A stretch of 64,000 nucleotides of DNA, from the NCBI GenBank assembly GCA_047495785.1, contig JBLDXI010000050.1, positions 455,908 to 519,907 on the forward strand, in the 5' to 3' direction. The position numbers were made by a program, and so were the translations under genes. Source of the DNA: Lepidodermella squamata. Taxonomy: Eukaryota > Gastrotricha. How positions within the stretch are numbered: position 1 is the first letter of the stretch; each line of letters opens with the position of its first letter. The notes under the pieces were generated by a model. It was given only the letters and a program-made list of their open reading frames with translations. It had not been told where the DNA came from and made no database searches. Shown piece after piece: positions 14,858 to 27,100 of this stretch.

Positions 14858-17563
14858 ATGGAGAATGCCTCGCCGACAGAACGCGTCGTGTCTGTTCATT
14901 GTGGTAGATGTCACAGAAATTTCAGGAAAATCTTTGCTCGGGTGCGAAACGATAATGCCTCGCCGACAGAACGCGTTGTGTCTGCTCATTGTGGTAGCTG
15001 TCACAGCAATGTCAGAAAATTCATTTCTCGGGTGCGAAACGATAATGCATGGCAGACAGAACGCGTCGTGTCAGTTCATTGTGGTAGCTCTCACAGAAAT
15101 TTCAGGAAATTGATTGCTCGGGTGCGAAACGATAATGCCTGGCAGACAAAAGGCGCCGTGTCCGATCATTGTGGTAGCTGTCACAGAAATGTCAGAAAAT
15201 TCATTTCTCGGGTGCGAAACGATAATGCCTGGCAGACAAAAGGCGCCGTGTCCGATCATTGTGGTAGCCATCACAGGAATTTCAGGAAATTCATTGCTCG
15301 GGTGCGAAACGATAATGCCTCGCCGACTGAACGCGTTGTGCCTGCTCATTGTGGTAGATGTAACAGAAATGTCAGAAAATTCATTTCTCGGGTGCGAAAC
15401 GATAAGGCCTGGCAGACAAAACGCGCCGTGTCCGATCATTGTGGTAGCTCTCACAGAAATTCCAGAAAATTCATTGCCCTTGAGTGAATGGAGAATGCCT
15501 CGCCGACAGAACGCGTCGTGTCTGTTCATTGTGGTAGATGTCACAGAAATGTCAGAAAATTCATTTCTCGGGTGCGAAACGATAATGCCTCGCCGACAGA
15601 ACGCGTCGTGTCAGTTCATTGTGGTAGCTCTCACAGAAATTTCAGGAAATTCATTGCTCGGGTGCGAAATAACGATAATGCCTCGCCGACAAAAGGCGCC
15701 GTGTCCGATCATTGTGGTAGCTGTCACAGAAATGTCAGAAAATTCATTTCTCGGGTGCGAAACGATAATGCATGGCAGACAGAACGCGTCGTGTCAGTTC
15801 ATTGTGGTAGCTCTCACAGAAATTTCAGGAAATTGATTGCTCGGGTGCGAAATAACGATAATGCCTCGCCGACAGAACGCGTTGTGTCTGCTCATTGTGG
15901 TAGCTGTCACAGAAATGTCAGAAAATTCATTTCTCGGGTGCGAAACGATAATGCATGGCAGACAGAACGCGTCGTGTCAGCTCATTGTGGTAGCTCTCAC
16001 AGAAATCTCAGGAAATTCATCGCTGGGTTGCGAAACGATAATGCCTCGCCGACAGAACGCGTTGTGCCTGCTCATTGTGGTAGCTGTCACAGAAATGTCA
16101 GAAAATTCATTTCTCGGGTGCGAAACGATAATGCATGGCAGACAGAACGCGTCGTGTCAGCTCATTGTGGTAGCTCTCACAGAAATCTCAGGAAATTCAT
16201 CGCTGGGTTGCGAAACGATAATGCCTCGCCGACAGAACGCGTTGTGCCTGCTCATTGTGGTAGCTGTCACAGAAATGTCAGAAAATTCATTTCTCGGGTG
16301 CGAAACGATAATGCATGGCAGACAGAACGCGTCGTGTCAGCTCATTGTGGTAGCTCTCACAGAAATCTCAGGAAATTCATCGCTGGGTTGCGAAACGATA
16401 ATGCCTCGCCGACAGAACGCGTTGTGCCTGCTCATTGTGGTAGCTGTCACAGAAATGTCAGAAAATTCATTTCTCGGGTGCGAAACGAAAATGCATGGCA
16501 GACAGAACGCGTCGTGTCAGTTCATTGTGGTAGCTCTCACAGAAATTTCAGAAAATTCATTGCCCTTGAGTGAATGGAGAATGCCTCGCCGACAGAACGC
16601 GTCGTGTCTGTTCATTGTGGTAGATGTCACAGAAATTTCAGGAAAATCTTTGCTCGGGTGCGAAACGATAATGCCTCGCCGATAGAACGCGTTGTGTCTG
16701 CTCATTGTGGTAGCTGTCACAGCAATGTCAGAAAATTCATTTCTCGGGTGCGAAACGATAATGCATGGCAGACAGAACGCGTCGTGTCAGTTCATTGTGG
16801 TAGCTCTCACAGAAATTTCAGGAAATTCATTGCTCGGGTGCGAAACGATAATGCCTGGCAGACAAAACGCGCCGTGTCCGATCATTGTGGTAGCTCTCAC
16901 AGAAATTCCAGAAAATTCATTGCCCTTGAGTGAATGGAGAATGCCTCGCCGACAGAACGCGTCGTGTCTGTTCATTGTGGTAGATGTCACAGAAATTTCA
17001 GGAAAATCTTTGCTCGGGTGCGAAACGATAATGCCTCGCCGACAGAACGCGTTGTGCCTGCTCATTGTGGTAGCTGTCACAGAAATGTCAGAAAATTCAT
17101 TTCTCGGGTGCGAAACGATAATGCATGGCAGACAGAACGCGTCGTGTCAGCTCATTGTGGTAGCTCTCACAGAAATCTCAGGAAATTCATCGCTGGGTTG
17201 CGAAACGATAATGCCTCGCCGACAGAACGCGTTGTGCCTGCTCATTGTGGTAGCTGTCACAGAAATGTCAGAAAATTCATTTCTCGGGTGCGAAACGATA
17301 ATGCATGGCAGACAGAACGCGTCGTGTCAGCTCATTGTGGTAGCTCTCACAGAAATCTCAGGAAATTCATCGCTGGGTTGCGAAACGATAATGCCTCGCC
17401 GACAGAACGCGTTGTGCCTGCTCATTGTGGTAGCTGTCACAGAAATGTCAGAAAATTCATTTCTCGGGTGCGAAACGAAAATGCATGGCAGACAGAACGC
17501 GTCGTGTCAGTTCATTGTGGTAGCTCTCACAGAAATTTCAGAAAATTCATTGCCCTTGAGTGA

Positions 17564-19813
17564 ATGGAGAATGCCTCGCCGACAGAACGCGTCGTGTCTG
17601 TTCATTGTGGTAGATGTCACAGAAATTTCAGGAAAATCTTTGCTCGGGTGCGAAACGATAATGCCTCGCCGATAGAACGCGTTGTGTCTGCTCATTGTGG
17701 TAGCTGTCACAGCAATGTCAGAAAATTCATTTCTCGGGTGCGAAACGATAATGCATGGCAGACAGAACGCGTCGTGTCAGTTCATTGTGGTAGCTCTCAC
17801 AGAAATTTCAGGAAATTCATTGCTCGGGTGCGAAACGATAATGCCTGGCAGACAAAACGCGCCGTGTCCGATCATTGTGGTAGCTCTCACAGAAATTCCA
17901 GAAAATTCATTGCCCTTGAGTGAATGGAGAATGCCTCGCCGACAGAACGCGTCGTGTCTGTTCATTGTGGTAGATGTCACAGAAATTTCAGGAAAATCTT
18001 TGCTCGGGTGCGAAACGATAATGCCTCGCCGACAGAACGCGTTGTGTCTGCTCATTGTGGTAGCTGTCACAGCAATGTCAGAAAATTCATTTCTCGGGTG
18101 CGAAACGATAATGCATGGCAGACAGAACGCGTCGTGTCAGTTCATTGTGGTAGCTCTCACAGAAATTTCAGGAAATTGATTGCTCGGGTGCGAAACGATA
18201 ATGCCTGGCAGACAAAAGGCGCCGTGTCCGATCATTGTGGTAGCTGTCACAGAAATGTCAGAAAATTCATTTCTCGGGTGCGAAACGATAATGCCTGGCA
18301 GACAAAAGGCGCCGTGTCCGATCATTGTGGTAGCCATCACAGGAATTTCAGGAAATTCATTGCTCGGGTGCGAAACGATAATGCCTCGCCGACCGAACGC
18401 GTTGTGCCTGCTCATTGTGGTAGATGTAACAGAAATGTCAGAAAATTCATTTCTCGGGTGCGAAACGATAAGGCCTGGCAGACAAAACGCGCCGTGTCCG
18501 ATCATTGTGGTAGCTCTCACAGAAATTCCAGAAAATTCATTGCCCTTGAGTGAATGGAGAATGCCTCGCCGACAGAACGCGTCGTGTCTGTTCATTGTGG
18601 TAGATGTCACAGAAATGTCAGAAAATTCATTTCTCGGGTGCGAAACGATAATGCCTCGCCGACAGAACGCGTTGTGTCTGCTCATTGTGGTAGCTGTCAC
18701 AGCAATGTCAGAAAATTCATTTCTCGGGTGCGAAACGATAATGCATGGCAGACAGAACGCGTCGTGTCAGTTCATTGTGGTAGCTCTCACAGAAATTTCA
18801 GAAAATTCATTGCCCTTGAGTGAATGGAGAATGCCTCGCCGACAGAACGCGTCGTGTCTGTTCATTGTGGTAGATGTCACAGAAATTTCAGGAAAATCTT
18901 TGCTCGGGTGCGAAACGATAATGCCTCGCCGATAGAACGCGTTGTGTCTGCTCATTGTGGTAGCTGTCACAGCAATGTCAGAAAATTCATTTCTCGGGTG
19001 CGAAACGATAATGCATGGCAGACAGAACGCGTCGTGTCAGTTCATTGTGGTAGCTCTCACAGAAATTTCAGGAAATTCATTGCTCGGGTGCGAAACGATA
19101 ATGCCTGGCAGACAAAACGCGCCGTGTCCGATCATTGTGGTAGCTCTCACAGAAATTCCAGAAAATTCATTGCCCTTGAGTGAATGGAGAATGCCTCGCC
19201 GACAGAACGCGTCGTGTCTGTTCATTGTGGTAGATGTCACAGAAATTTCAGGAAAATCTTTGCTCGGGTGCGAAACGATAATGCCTCGCCGACAGAACGC
19301 GTTGTGTCTGCTCATTGTGGTAGCTGTCACAGCAATGTCAGAAAATTCATTTCTCGGGTGCGAAACGATAATGCATGGCAGACAGAACGCGTCGTGTCAG
19401 TTCATTGTGGTAGCTCTCACAGAAATTTCAGGAAATTGATTGCTCGGGTGCGAAACGATAATGCCTGGCAGACAAAAGGCGCCGTGTCCGATCATTGTGG
19501 TAGCTGTCACAGAAATGTCAGAAAATTCATTTCTCGGGTGCGAAACGATAATGCCTGGCAGACAAAAGGCGCCGTGTCCGATCATTGTGGTAGCCATCAC
19601 AGGAATTTCAGGAAATTCATTGCTCGGGTGCGAAACGATAATGCCTCGCCGACCGAACGCGTTGTGCCTGCTCATTGTGGTAGATGTAACAGAAATGTCA
19701 GAAAATTCATTTCTCGGGTGCGAAACGATAAGGCCTGGCAGACAAAACGCGCCGTGTCCGATCATTGTGGTAGCTCTCACAGAAATTTCAGAAAATTCAT
19801 TGCCCTTGAGTGA
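17564..19813 (+). repeat. Higher-order repeat of 1260 bp (14 monomers)
   Basis: Segments 17564-17923 and 17924-18553 recur at 18824-19183 and 19184-19813 with an offset of 1260 bp, nearly without change, including rare variants such as gataaggcctgg and gatgtaacag. The repeat ends at the edge of the homogeneous domain, where box B is mutated to gagtgaatagagaattcc. Confidence 0.85.
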
Positions 19814-19815
19814 AT

Positions 19816-20343
19816 AGAGAATTCCTCGCCGACAGAACGCGCCGTGTCCGATCATTCTGGTAGCTCTCACAGAAAATTCATTGCCCTTGAGTGAAAGAAG
19901 AACGCCTCGCCGACAGAGCGCGTCGTGTCCGATCATTGTGGTAGCTCTCACAGCAATTTCAGAACATTCATTTCTCGGGTGCGAAACGATAATGCCTGGC
20001 AGACAAAACGCGCCGTGTCAGTTTATTGTGGTAGCTCTCAAAGAAATTTCAGAAAATTCATTGCTCGGGTGCGAAACGATAATGCCTGGCAGACAAAACG
20101 CATCGTGTCAGTTAATTTCGCTAGCTCTCACAGAAAATTCAGAAAATTTATTGCCCTTGAGTGAATGGAGAATGCCTCGCCGACAGAACGCATCGTGTCC
20201 GATCATTGTGGTAGCTCTCACAGAAATGTCATGAAATGAATTGTCTAGGAGGAAATCGAGAATACAGCCAGACATGACGCATCGTGTCAGTTCATTCTGG
20301 TAGCTCTCACAGAAATTTCAGGAAATTCATTGCTCGGGTGCGA
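19816..20343 (+). repeat. Degenerate satellite at the domain boundary
   Basis: About six monomers with many private differences from the array to the left: a 9-bp deletion (ctcacagaaaattc), agagcgcgtcg, aattgtctagg, ttaatttcgctag. The first box C monomer (gtctaggaggaaatcgagaa) appears here near 20241. The degeneration suggests this stretch lies outside the zone of recent homogenisation. It ends at the non-LTR insertion. Confidence 0.85.
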
Positions 20344-21170
20344 TCCGGGCGATCCGTTCTTTAAGCGATTGCATCGAACTGCAGAAAGACTTGGATGAAA
20401 TCATCAACTGGTTTGACGCTAACGGCCTGTCTGTGAATTCGAAAAAATGCGTCGTGCTTATACTCGGGCAAAACAAATTTATGTTCAAATTCAAAATTAA
20501 AGATGTCGAGCTTGATGTTGTGGACTCAGTGAAAGACCTCGGAATAATTATTGATAAAAATCTCACCTTCTCTGAGCACTGTAACGCATTGGCAACTAAA
20601 TGCCTCAGAATTAACGGTGTTATTTGTAAATCGTTCGCCTCTAAATCCTTACGTCTCAAAGCCTATAAAACGTATACTTTATCTCGTCTTGACTTTTGCC
20701 CGTCTGTTTACTCGCGTTACCTAATAACAGATATTGAAAAGGTCGAATCGATTCAAATCCGCTTCACAAAACGTTTGCTATATCGTAGTACCTACTACTC
20801 ATCGATCGAAGGCTCTTCCTATGAAGAACGACTAAAAAAGCTTGGGTTGTGTTCACTCGAATTAAGACGCTACCAACACGATCTTGCGTTATGTCATAAA
20901 ATGTACCAGCGTGCTGTGGACTTAAATTTCTCTGACTTCTTTAATATTTCCACTAATCCGCGCTTACCGCATCATTCTGTTACGATGGAAAGCTACAGTC
21001 ATGCCAGCTCTCAGTTTTCATTTGTGAGGCGAGTGCGTCCAGCCTGGAACCGGCTACCATCTTCCGTCGTTAATAATTCGTATTCTTCATTCTTGAAATA
21101 TCTTAAATGTACTGACTTGGAAAAATTCACAATTTCTGTGGTGAGGCGCCATAACTTAACGTTTTGTTAA
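20343..21170 (+). pseudogene. Reverse transcriptase C-terminal fragment of a non-LTR element
   Basis: An open frame of about 275 codons runs from the 5' junction to a TAA at 21168-21170. It encodes the part of a non-LTR reverse transcriptase downstream of the catalytic FADD-type motif, which is missing; the cut falls only a few residues after where it should lie. Recognisable family signatures, in order, are NWFDANGLSVNSKKC (the conserved palm segment with N and K-C), VKDLGIIIDKNLTFSEH (DLG box), SRLDFCPSVYS (the position of the usual YASSVWSP), then EERLKKLGLCSLELRR and WNRLPSSVV near the C-terminus. There is no in-frame ATG at the start and no promoter, so it cannot make an active enzyme. 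The frame has no stop or shift, so the insertion is not old. It is a dead-on-arrival copy rather than a host gene. Confidence 0.88.
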
Positions 21171-21228
21171 TTCTTAATTGCTAAATGTCGAAAGACAAAT
21201 TGCAAAATAAAACAGTATCAGTACTACC
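20344..21228 (+). mobile_element. 5'-truncated non-LTR retrotransposon (CR1/jockey-like) inserted in satellite
   Basis: An 885-bp foreign segment splits one satellite monomer. Left satellite ends gggtgcga and right satellite resumes gcgaaacgataat; removing the insert with one copy of gcga restores a perfect monomer, so gcga (20340-20343 and 21229-21232) may be a 4-bp target duplication or shared microhomology. The segment codes for the end of a reverse transcriptase (to 21170) and a 58-bp 3' tail with AATAAA at 21206-21211. There is no long poly(A); the tail ends in short agta/ctac-like repeats, as in CR1-type elements. Heavy 5' truncation is usual for target-primed insertion. The direct repeat cgatccg at 20341 and 20350 marks the 5' junction. 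Clade assignment is inference. Confidence 0.88.
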
Positions 21229-23430
21229 GCGAAACGATAATGCCTGGCAGACAAAACGTGTCGTGTCCGATCATTGTGGTAGCTCTCAGAGAAATTTCAG
21301 GAAATTCATTGCCCTTGAGTGAATGGAGAATGCCTCGCCGAAAGAACGCGTCGTGTCCGATTATTGTGGTAGCTCTCACATAAATTTCAGGAAATTCATT
21401 GCTCGGGTGCGAAACGATAATGCCTGGCAGACAAAACGCATCGTGTCCGATCATTGTGGTAGCTCTCACAGAAATGTCATGAAATGAATTGTCTAGGAGG
21501 AAATCGAGAATACAGCCAGACATGACGCATCGTGTCAGTTCATTGTGGTAGCTCTCACAGAAATTTCAGGAAATTCATTGCTCGGGTGCGAAACGATAAT
21601 GCCTGGCAGACAAAACGTGTCGTGTCCGATCATTGTGGTAGCTCTCAGAGAAATTTCAGGAAATTCATTGCCCTTGAGTGAATGGAGAATGCCTCGCCGA
21701 AAGAACGCGTCGTGTCCGATTATTGTGGTAGCTCTCACATAAATTTCAGGAAATTCATTGCTCGGGTGCGAAACGATAATGCCTGGCAGACAAAACGCAT
21801 CGTATCAGTTAATTGTGGTAGCTCTTACAGAAATTTCAGAAAATTCATTGCCCTTGAGTGAAAGGAGAATGGCTCGCCGAAAGAACGCATCGTGTCTGTT
21901 TATTGTGGTAGCCATCACAGGAATTTCAGGAAATTCATTGCTCGGGTGCGAAACGATAATGCCTCGCCGACAGAACGCATCGTGTATGTTTATTGTGGTA
22001 GCCATCACAGGAATTTCAGGAAATTCATTGCTCGGGTGCGAAACGATAATGCCTGGCAGACAAAACGCATCGTGTCCGATCATTGTGGTAGCCATCACAG
22101 AAATGTCATGAAATGAATTGTCTAGGAGGAAATCGAGAATACAGCCAGACATGACGCATCGTGTCAGTTCATTGTGGTAGCTCTTACAGAAATTTCAGAA
22201 AATTCATTGCCCTTGAGTGAATGGAGAATGCCTCGCCGACAGAACGCATCGTGTCTGTTTATTGTGGTAGCCATCACAGGAATTTCAGGAAATTCATTGC
22301 TCGGGTGCGAAACGATAATGCCTGGCAGACAAAACGCATCGTGTCCGATCATTGTGGTAGCCATCACAGAAATGTCATGAAATGAATTGTCTAGGAGGAA
22401 ATCGAGAATACAGCCAGACATGACGCATCGTGTCAGTTCATTGTGGTAGCTCTCACAGAAATTTCAGGAAATTCATTGCTCGGGTGCGAAACGATAATGC
22501 CTGGCAGACAAAACGTGTCGTGTCCGATCATTGTGGTAGCTCTCAGAGAAATTTCAGGAAATTCATTGCCCTTGAGTGAATGGAGAATGCCTCGCCGAAA
22601 GAACGCGTCGTGTCCGATTATTGTGGTAGCTCTCACAGAAATTTCAGGAAATTCATTGCTCTGGTGCGAAACGATAATGCCTGGCAGACAAAACGTGTCG
22701 TGTCCGATCATTGTGGTAGCTCTCAGAGAAATCTCAGAAAATTCATTGCTCGGGTGCGAAACGATAATGCCTGGCAGACAGAACGCATCGTGTCCGATCA
22801 TTGTGGTAGCTCTCAGAGAAATCTCAGAAAATTCATTGCTTGGGTGCGAAGCGATAATGCCTGGCAGACAAAACGTGTCGTGTTCGATCATTGTGGTAGC
22901 TCTCAGAGAAATTTCAGGAAATTCATTGCTCGGGTGCGAAACTATAATGCCTGGCAGACAAAACGCGCCGTGTCCGATCATTGTGGTAGCTCTCACAGAA
23001 ATTTCAGAAAATTCATTGCGCGGGTCCGATCATTGTGGTAGCTCTCAGAGAAATCTCAGAAAATTCATTGCTCGGGTGCGAAACGATAATGCCTGGCAGA
23101 CAAAAAGCATCGTGTCCGATCATTGTGGTAGCTCTCACAGAAATTTCAGAAAATTCATTGCCCTTGAGTGAAAGGAGAATGCCTCGCCGACAGAACGCAT
23201 CGTGTCTGTTCATTGTGTTAGCTGTCACAGAAATGTCATGAAAAGAATTGTCTAGGAGGAAATCGAGAATACAGCCAGACATGACGCATCGTGTCAGTTC
23301 ATTGTGGTAGCTCTCACAGAAATTTCAGGAAATTCATTGCTCGGGTGCGAAACGATAATGCCTGGCAGACAAAACGCATCGTGTCCGATCATTGTGGTAG
23401 CTCCCACAGAAATGTCATGAAATGAATTGT
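21229..23430 (+). repeat. Satellite array, domain 2a (boxes A, B and C)
   Basis: Monomers here carry three alternative boxes: A, B (often gccgaaagaacg), and a third, C, beginning gtctaggaggaaatcgagaa and continuing tacagccagac. Box C monomers recur near 21491, 22117, 22387, 23247 and 23426, each preceded by aaatgtcatgaaa. The block 21535-21770 repeats 21229-21417 and 22433-22640. Variants agagaaatttcag and aacgtgtcg are largely confined to this domain. Its monomers are more divergent from one another than those of domain 1. Confidence 0.93.
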
Positions 23431-24488
23431 CTAGGAGGAAATCGAGAATACAGCCAGACAAAACGCGCCGTGTCCGATCATTGTGGTAGCTCTCGCAGAA
23501 AATTCATTGCCCTTGAGTGAATGGAGAATGGCTCGCCGACAGAACGCATCGTGTCTGTTTATTGTGGTAGCCATCACAGGAATTTCAGGAAATTCATTGC
23601 TCGGGTGCGAAACGATAATGCCTGCAGAAAAACGCATCTTGTCCGATCATTTTAGTAGCTCTCACAGAAATTTCAGACAATTCATTGCCCTTGAGTGAAT
23701 GGAGAATGCCTCGCCGACAGAACGCATCGTGTCTGTTTATTGTGGTAGCCATCACAGAAATTTCAGAAAATTTATTGCCCCTGAGTGAAAGGAGAATGCC
23801 TCGCCGACAGAACGCGTTGTGTCCGATCATTGTGGTAGCTCTCACAGAAATTTCAGTAAATTTATTGCCCTTGAGTGAAAGGAGAATGCCTCGCCGACAG
23901 AACGCGTCGTGTCTGTTCATTGTGTTAGCTGTCACAGAAATGTCATGAAAAGAATTGTCTAGGAGGAAATCGAGAATACAGCCAGACAGAACGCATCGTG
24001 TCCGATCATTGTGGTAGCTCTCACAGAAATTTCAGAAAATTCATTTCTCGGTTGCGAATCGATAATGCCTGCAGAAAAACGCATCTTGTCCGATCATTTT
24101 AGTAGCTCTCACAGAAATTTCAGAAAATTTATTGCCCTTGAGTGAAAGGAGAATGCCTCGCCGCCAGAACGCATCGTGTCTGTTTATTGTGGTAGCCATC
24201 ACAGAAATTTCAGAAAATTTATTGCCCTTGAGTGAAAGGAGAATGCCTCGCCGACAGAACGCGTTGTGTCCGATCATTGTGGTAGCTCTCACAGAAATTT
24301 CAGTAAATTTATTGCCCTTGAGTGAAAGGAGAATGCCTCGCCGACAGAACGCGTTGTGTCTGCTTATTGTGTTAGCTGTCACAGAATTGTGAGAAAATTC
24401 ATTGCTCGGGTGCGAAACGATAATGCCTGGCAGACAAAACGCAGCGTGTCCGATCATTGTGGTAGCTCTCATAGAAATTTCAGAAAAT

Positions 24489-27100
24489 TCATTTCTCGGT
24501 TGCGAATCGATAATGCCTGCAGAAAAACGCATCTTGTCCGATCATTTTAGTAGCTCTCACAGAAATTTCAGAAAATTCATTGCCCTTGAGTGAATGAAGA
24601 ATGGCTCGCCGGCAGAACGCGACGTCTCCGATCATTGTGGTAGCTCTCACAGAAAATTCATTGCCCTTCAGTGAATGAAGAATGCCTCGCCGACAGAACG
24701 CATCGTGTCTGTTCATTGTGTTAGCTGTCACAGAAATGTCATGAAAAGAATTGTCTAGGAGGAAATTGAGAATACAGCCAGACAGAACGCATCGTGTCCG
24801 ATCATTGTGGTAGCTCTCATAGAAATTTCAGAAAATTCATTGCTCGGGTGCGAAACGATAATGCCTGCAGAAAAACGCATCTTGTCCGATCATTTTAGTA
24901 GCTCTCACAGAAATTTCAGACAATTCATTGCCCTTGAGTGAATGGAGAATGGCTCGCCGGCAGAACGCGACGTGTCCGATCATTGTGGTAGCTCTCACAG
25001 AAATTTCAGAAAATTTATTGCCCTTGAGTGAATGGAGAATGCCTCGCCGACAGAACGCATCGTGTCTGTTTATTGTGGTAGCCATCACAGAAATTTCAGA
25101 AAATTTATTGCCCTTGAGTGAAAGGAGAATGCCTCGCCGACAGAACGCGTCGTGTCCGATCATTGTGGTAGCTCTCACAGAAATTTCAGTAAATTTATTG
25201 CCCTTGAGTGAAAGGAGAATGCCTCGCCGACAGAACGCGTTGTGTCTGCTTATTGTGTTAGCTGTCACAGAATTGTGAGAAAATTCATTTCTCGGGATCG
25301 AAACGATTTCAGGAAATTCATTGCTCGGGTGCGAAACGATAATGCCTGGCAGACAAAACGCAGCGTGTCCGATCATTGTGGTAGCTCTCACAGAAATTTC
25401 AGAAAATTCATTTCTCGGTTGCGAATCGATAATGCCTGCAGAAAAACGCATCTTGTCCGATCATTTTAGTAGCTCTCACAGAAATTTCAGAAAATTCATT
25501 GCCCTTGAGTGAATGAAGAATGGCTCGCCGGCAGAACGCGACGTCTCCGATCATTGTGGTAGCTCTCACAGAAAATTCATTGCCCTTCAGTGAATGGAGA
25601 ATGCCTCGCCGACAGAACGCATCGTGTCTGTTCATTGTGTTAGCTGTCACAGAAATGTCATGAAAAGAATTGTCTAGGAGGAAATTGAGAATACAGCCAG
25701 ACAGAACGCATCGTGTCCGATCATTGTGGTAGCTCTCATAGAAATTTCAGAAAATTCATTTCTCGGTTGCGAATCGATAATGCCTGCAGAAAAACGCATC
25801 TTGTCCGATCATTTTAGTAGCTCTCACAGAAATTTCAGACAATTCATTGCCCTTGAGTGAATGGAGAATGGCTCGCCGGCAGAACGCGACGTGTCCGATC
25901 ATTGTGGTAGCTCTCACAGAAATTTCAGAAAATTTATTGCCCTTGAGTGAATGGAGAATGCCTCGCCGACAGAACGCATCGTGTCTGTTTATTGTGGTAG
26001 CCATCACAGAAATTTCAGAAAATTTATTGCCCTTGAGTGAAAGGAGAATGCCTCGCCGACAGAACGCGTCGTGTCCGATCATTGTGGTAGCTCTCACAGA
26101 AATTTCAGTAAATTTATTGCCCTTGAGTGAAAGGAGAATGCCTCGCCGACAGAACGCGTTGTGTCTGCTTATTGTGTTAGCTGTCACAGAATTGTGAGAA
26201 AATTCATTTCTCGGGATCGAAACGATTTCAGGAAATTCATTGCTCGGGTGCGAAACGATAATGCCTGGCAGACAAAACGCAGCGTGTCCGATCATTGTGG
26301 TAGCTCTCACAGAAATTTCAGAAAATTCATTTCTCGGTTGCGAATCGATAATGCCTGCAGAAAAACGCATCTTGTCCGATCATTTTAGTAGCTTTCACAG
26401 AAATTTCAGAAAATTCATTGCCCTTGAGTGAATGAAGAATGGCTCGCCGGCAGAACGCGACGTCTCCGATCATTGTGGTAGCTCTCACAGAAAATTCATT
26501 GCCCTTCAGTGAATGGAGAATGCCTCGCCGACAGAACGCATCGTGTCTGTTCATTGTGTTAGCTGTCACAGAAATGTCATGAAAAGAATTGTCTAGGAGG
26601 AAATTGAGAATACAGCCAGACAGAACGCATCGTGTCCGATCATTGTGGTAGCTCTCATAGAAATTTCAGAAAATTCATTTCTCGGTTGCGAATCGATAAT
26701 GCCTGCAGAAAAACGCATCTTGTCCGATCATTTTAGTAGCTCTCACAGAAATTTCAGACAATTCATTGCCCTTGAGTGAATGGAGAATGGCTCGCCGGCA
26801 GAACGCGACGTGTCCGATCATTTTGGTAGCTCTCACAGAAATTTCAGAAAATTTATTGCCCTTGAGTGAAAGGAGAATGCCTCGCCGACAGAACGCGTTG
26901 TGTCCGATCATTGTGGTAGCTCTCACAGAAATTTCAGAAAATTCATTTCTCGGGTGCGAAACGATAATGTGGTAGCTCTCACAGAAATTTCAGAAAATTC
27001 ATTTCCCGGTTGCGAATCGATAATGCCTGCAGAAAAACGCATCTTGTCCGATCATTTTAGTAGCTCTCACAGAAATTTCAGAAAATTCATTGCCCTTGAG
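24489..27100 (+). repeat. Higher-order repeat of 919 bp
   Basis: The composite of box B, box C and short-gap monomers starting at 24489 recurs at 25408 and again at 26327, a constant 919-bp step, with only scattered substitutions (for example gtagctttcac at about 26390). 919 is not a multiple of 90 because the unit includes 9-bp and 2-bp deletion variants and a partial monomer. Confidence 0.85.

Larger units (their letters stand above)
1..19815 (+). repeat. 90-bp satellite array, domain 1 (homogeneous, box A and box B monomers)
   Basis: Uninterrupted head-to-tail monomers of 90 bp. Each has a constant core around tcattgtggtagctctcac (the last letters vary: agctct, agctgt, agccat, agatgt) followed by cagaaatttcagaaaattcatt, and then one of two alternative boxes. 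Box A begins ctcgggtgcgaaacgataat and box B begins gcccttgagtgaatggagaa. Monomers differ mainly by a limited set of shared variants rather than private mutations, which shows active homogenisation. Length changes are rare: single-base deletions (near 503, 1582, 3291 and 7340) and a 3-bp insertion variant between 11 and 16 kb. Because 90 is divisible by three, several frames stay open on both strands for hundreds of codons. No start context, splice signals or codon-position bias suggests a gene. The array enters from the left edge of the window. Confidence 0.97.

Noticed and set aside
1-19815. CRISPR-like array (constant core with variable boxes)
   Set aside because: The period is 90 bp, the variable part has only three recurring types, units are contiguous without unique spacers, and the context is a eukaryotic genome with retrotransposons.
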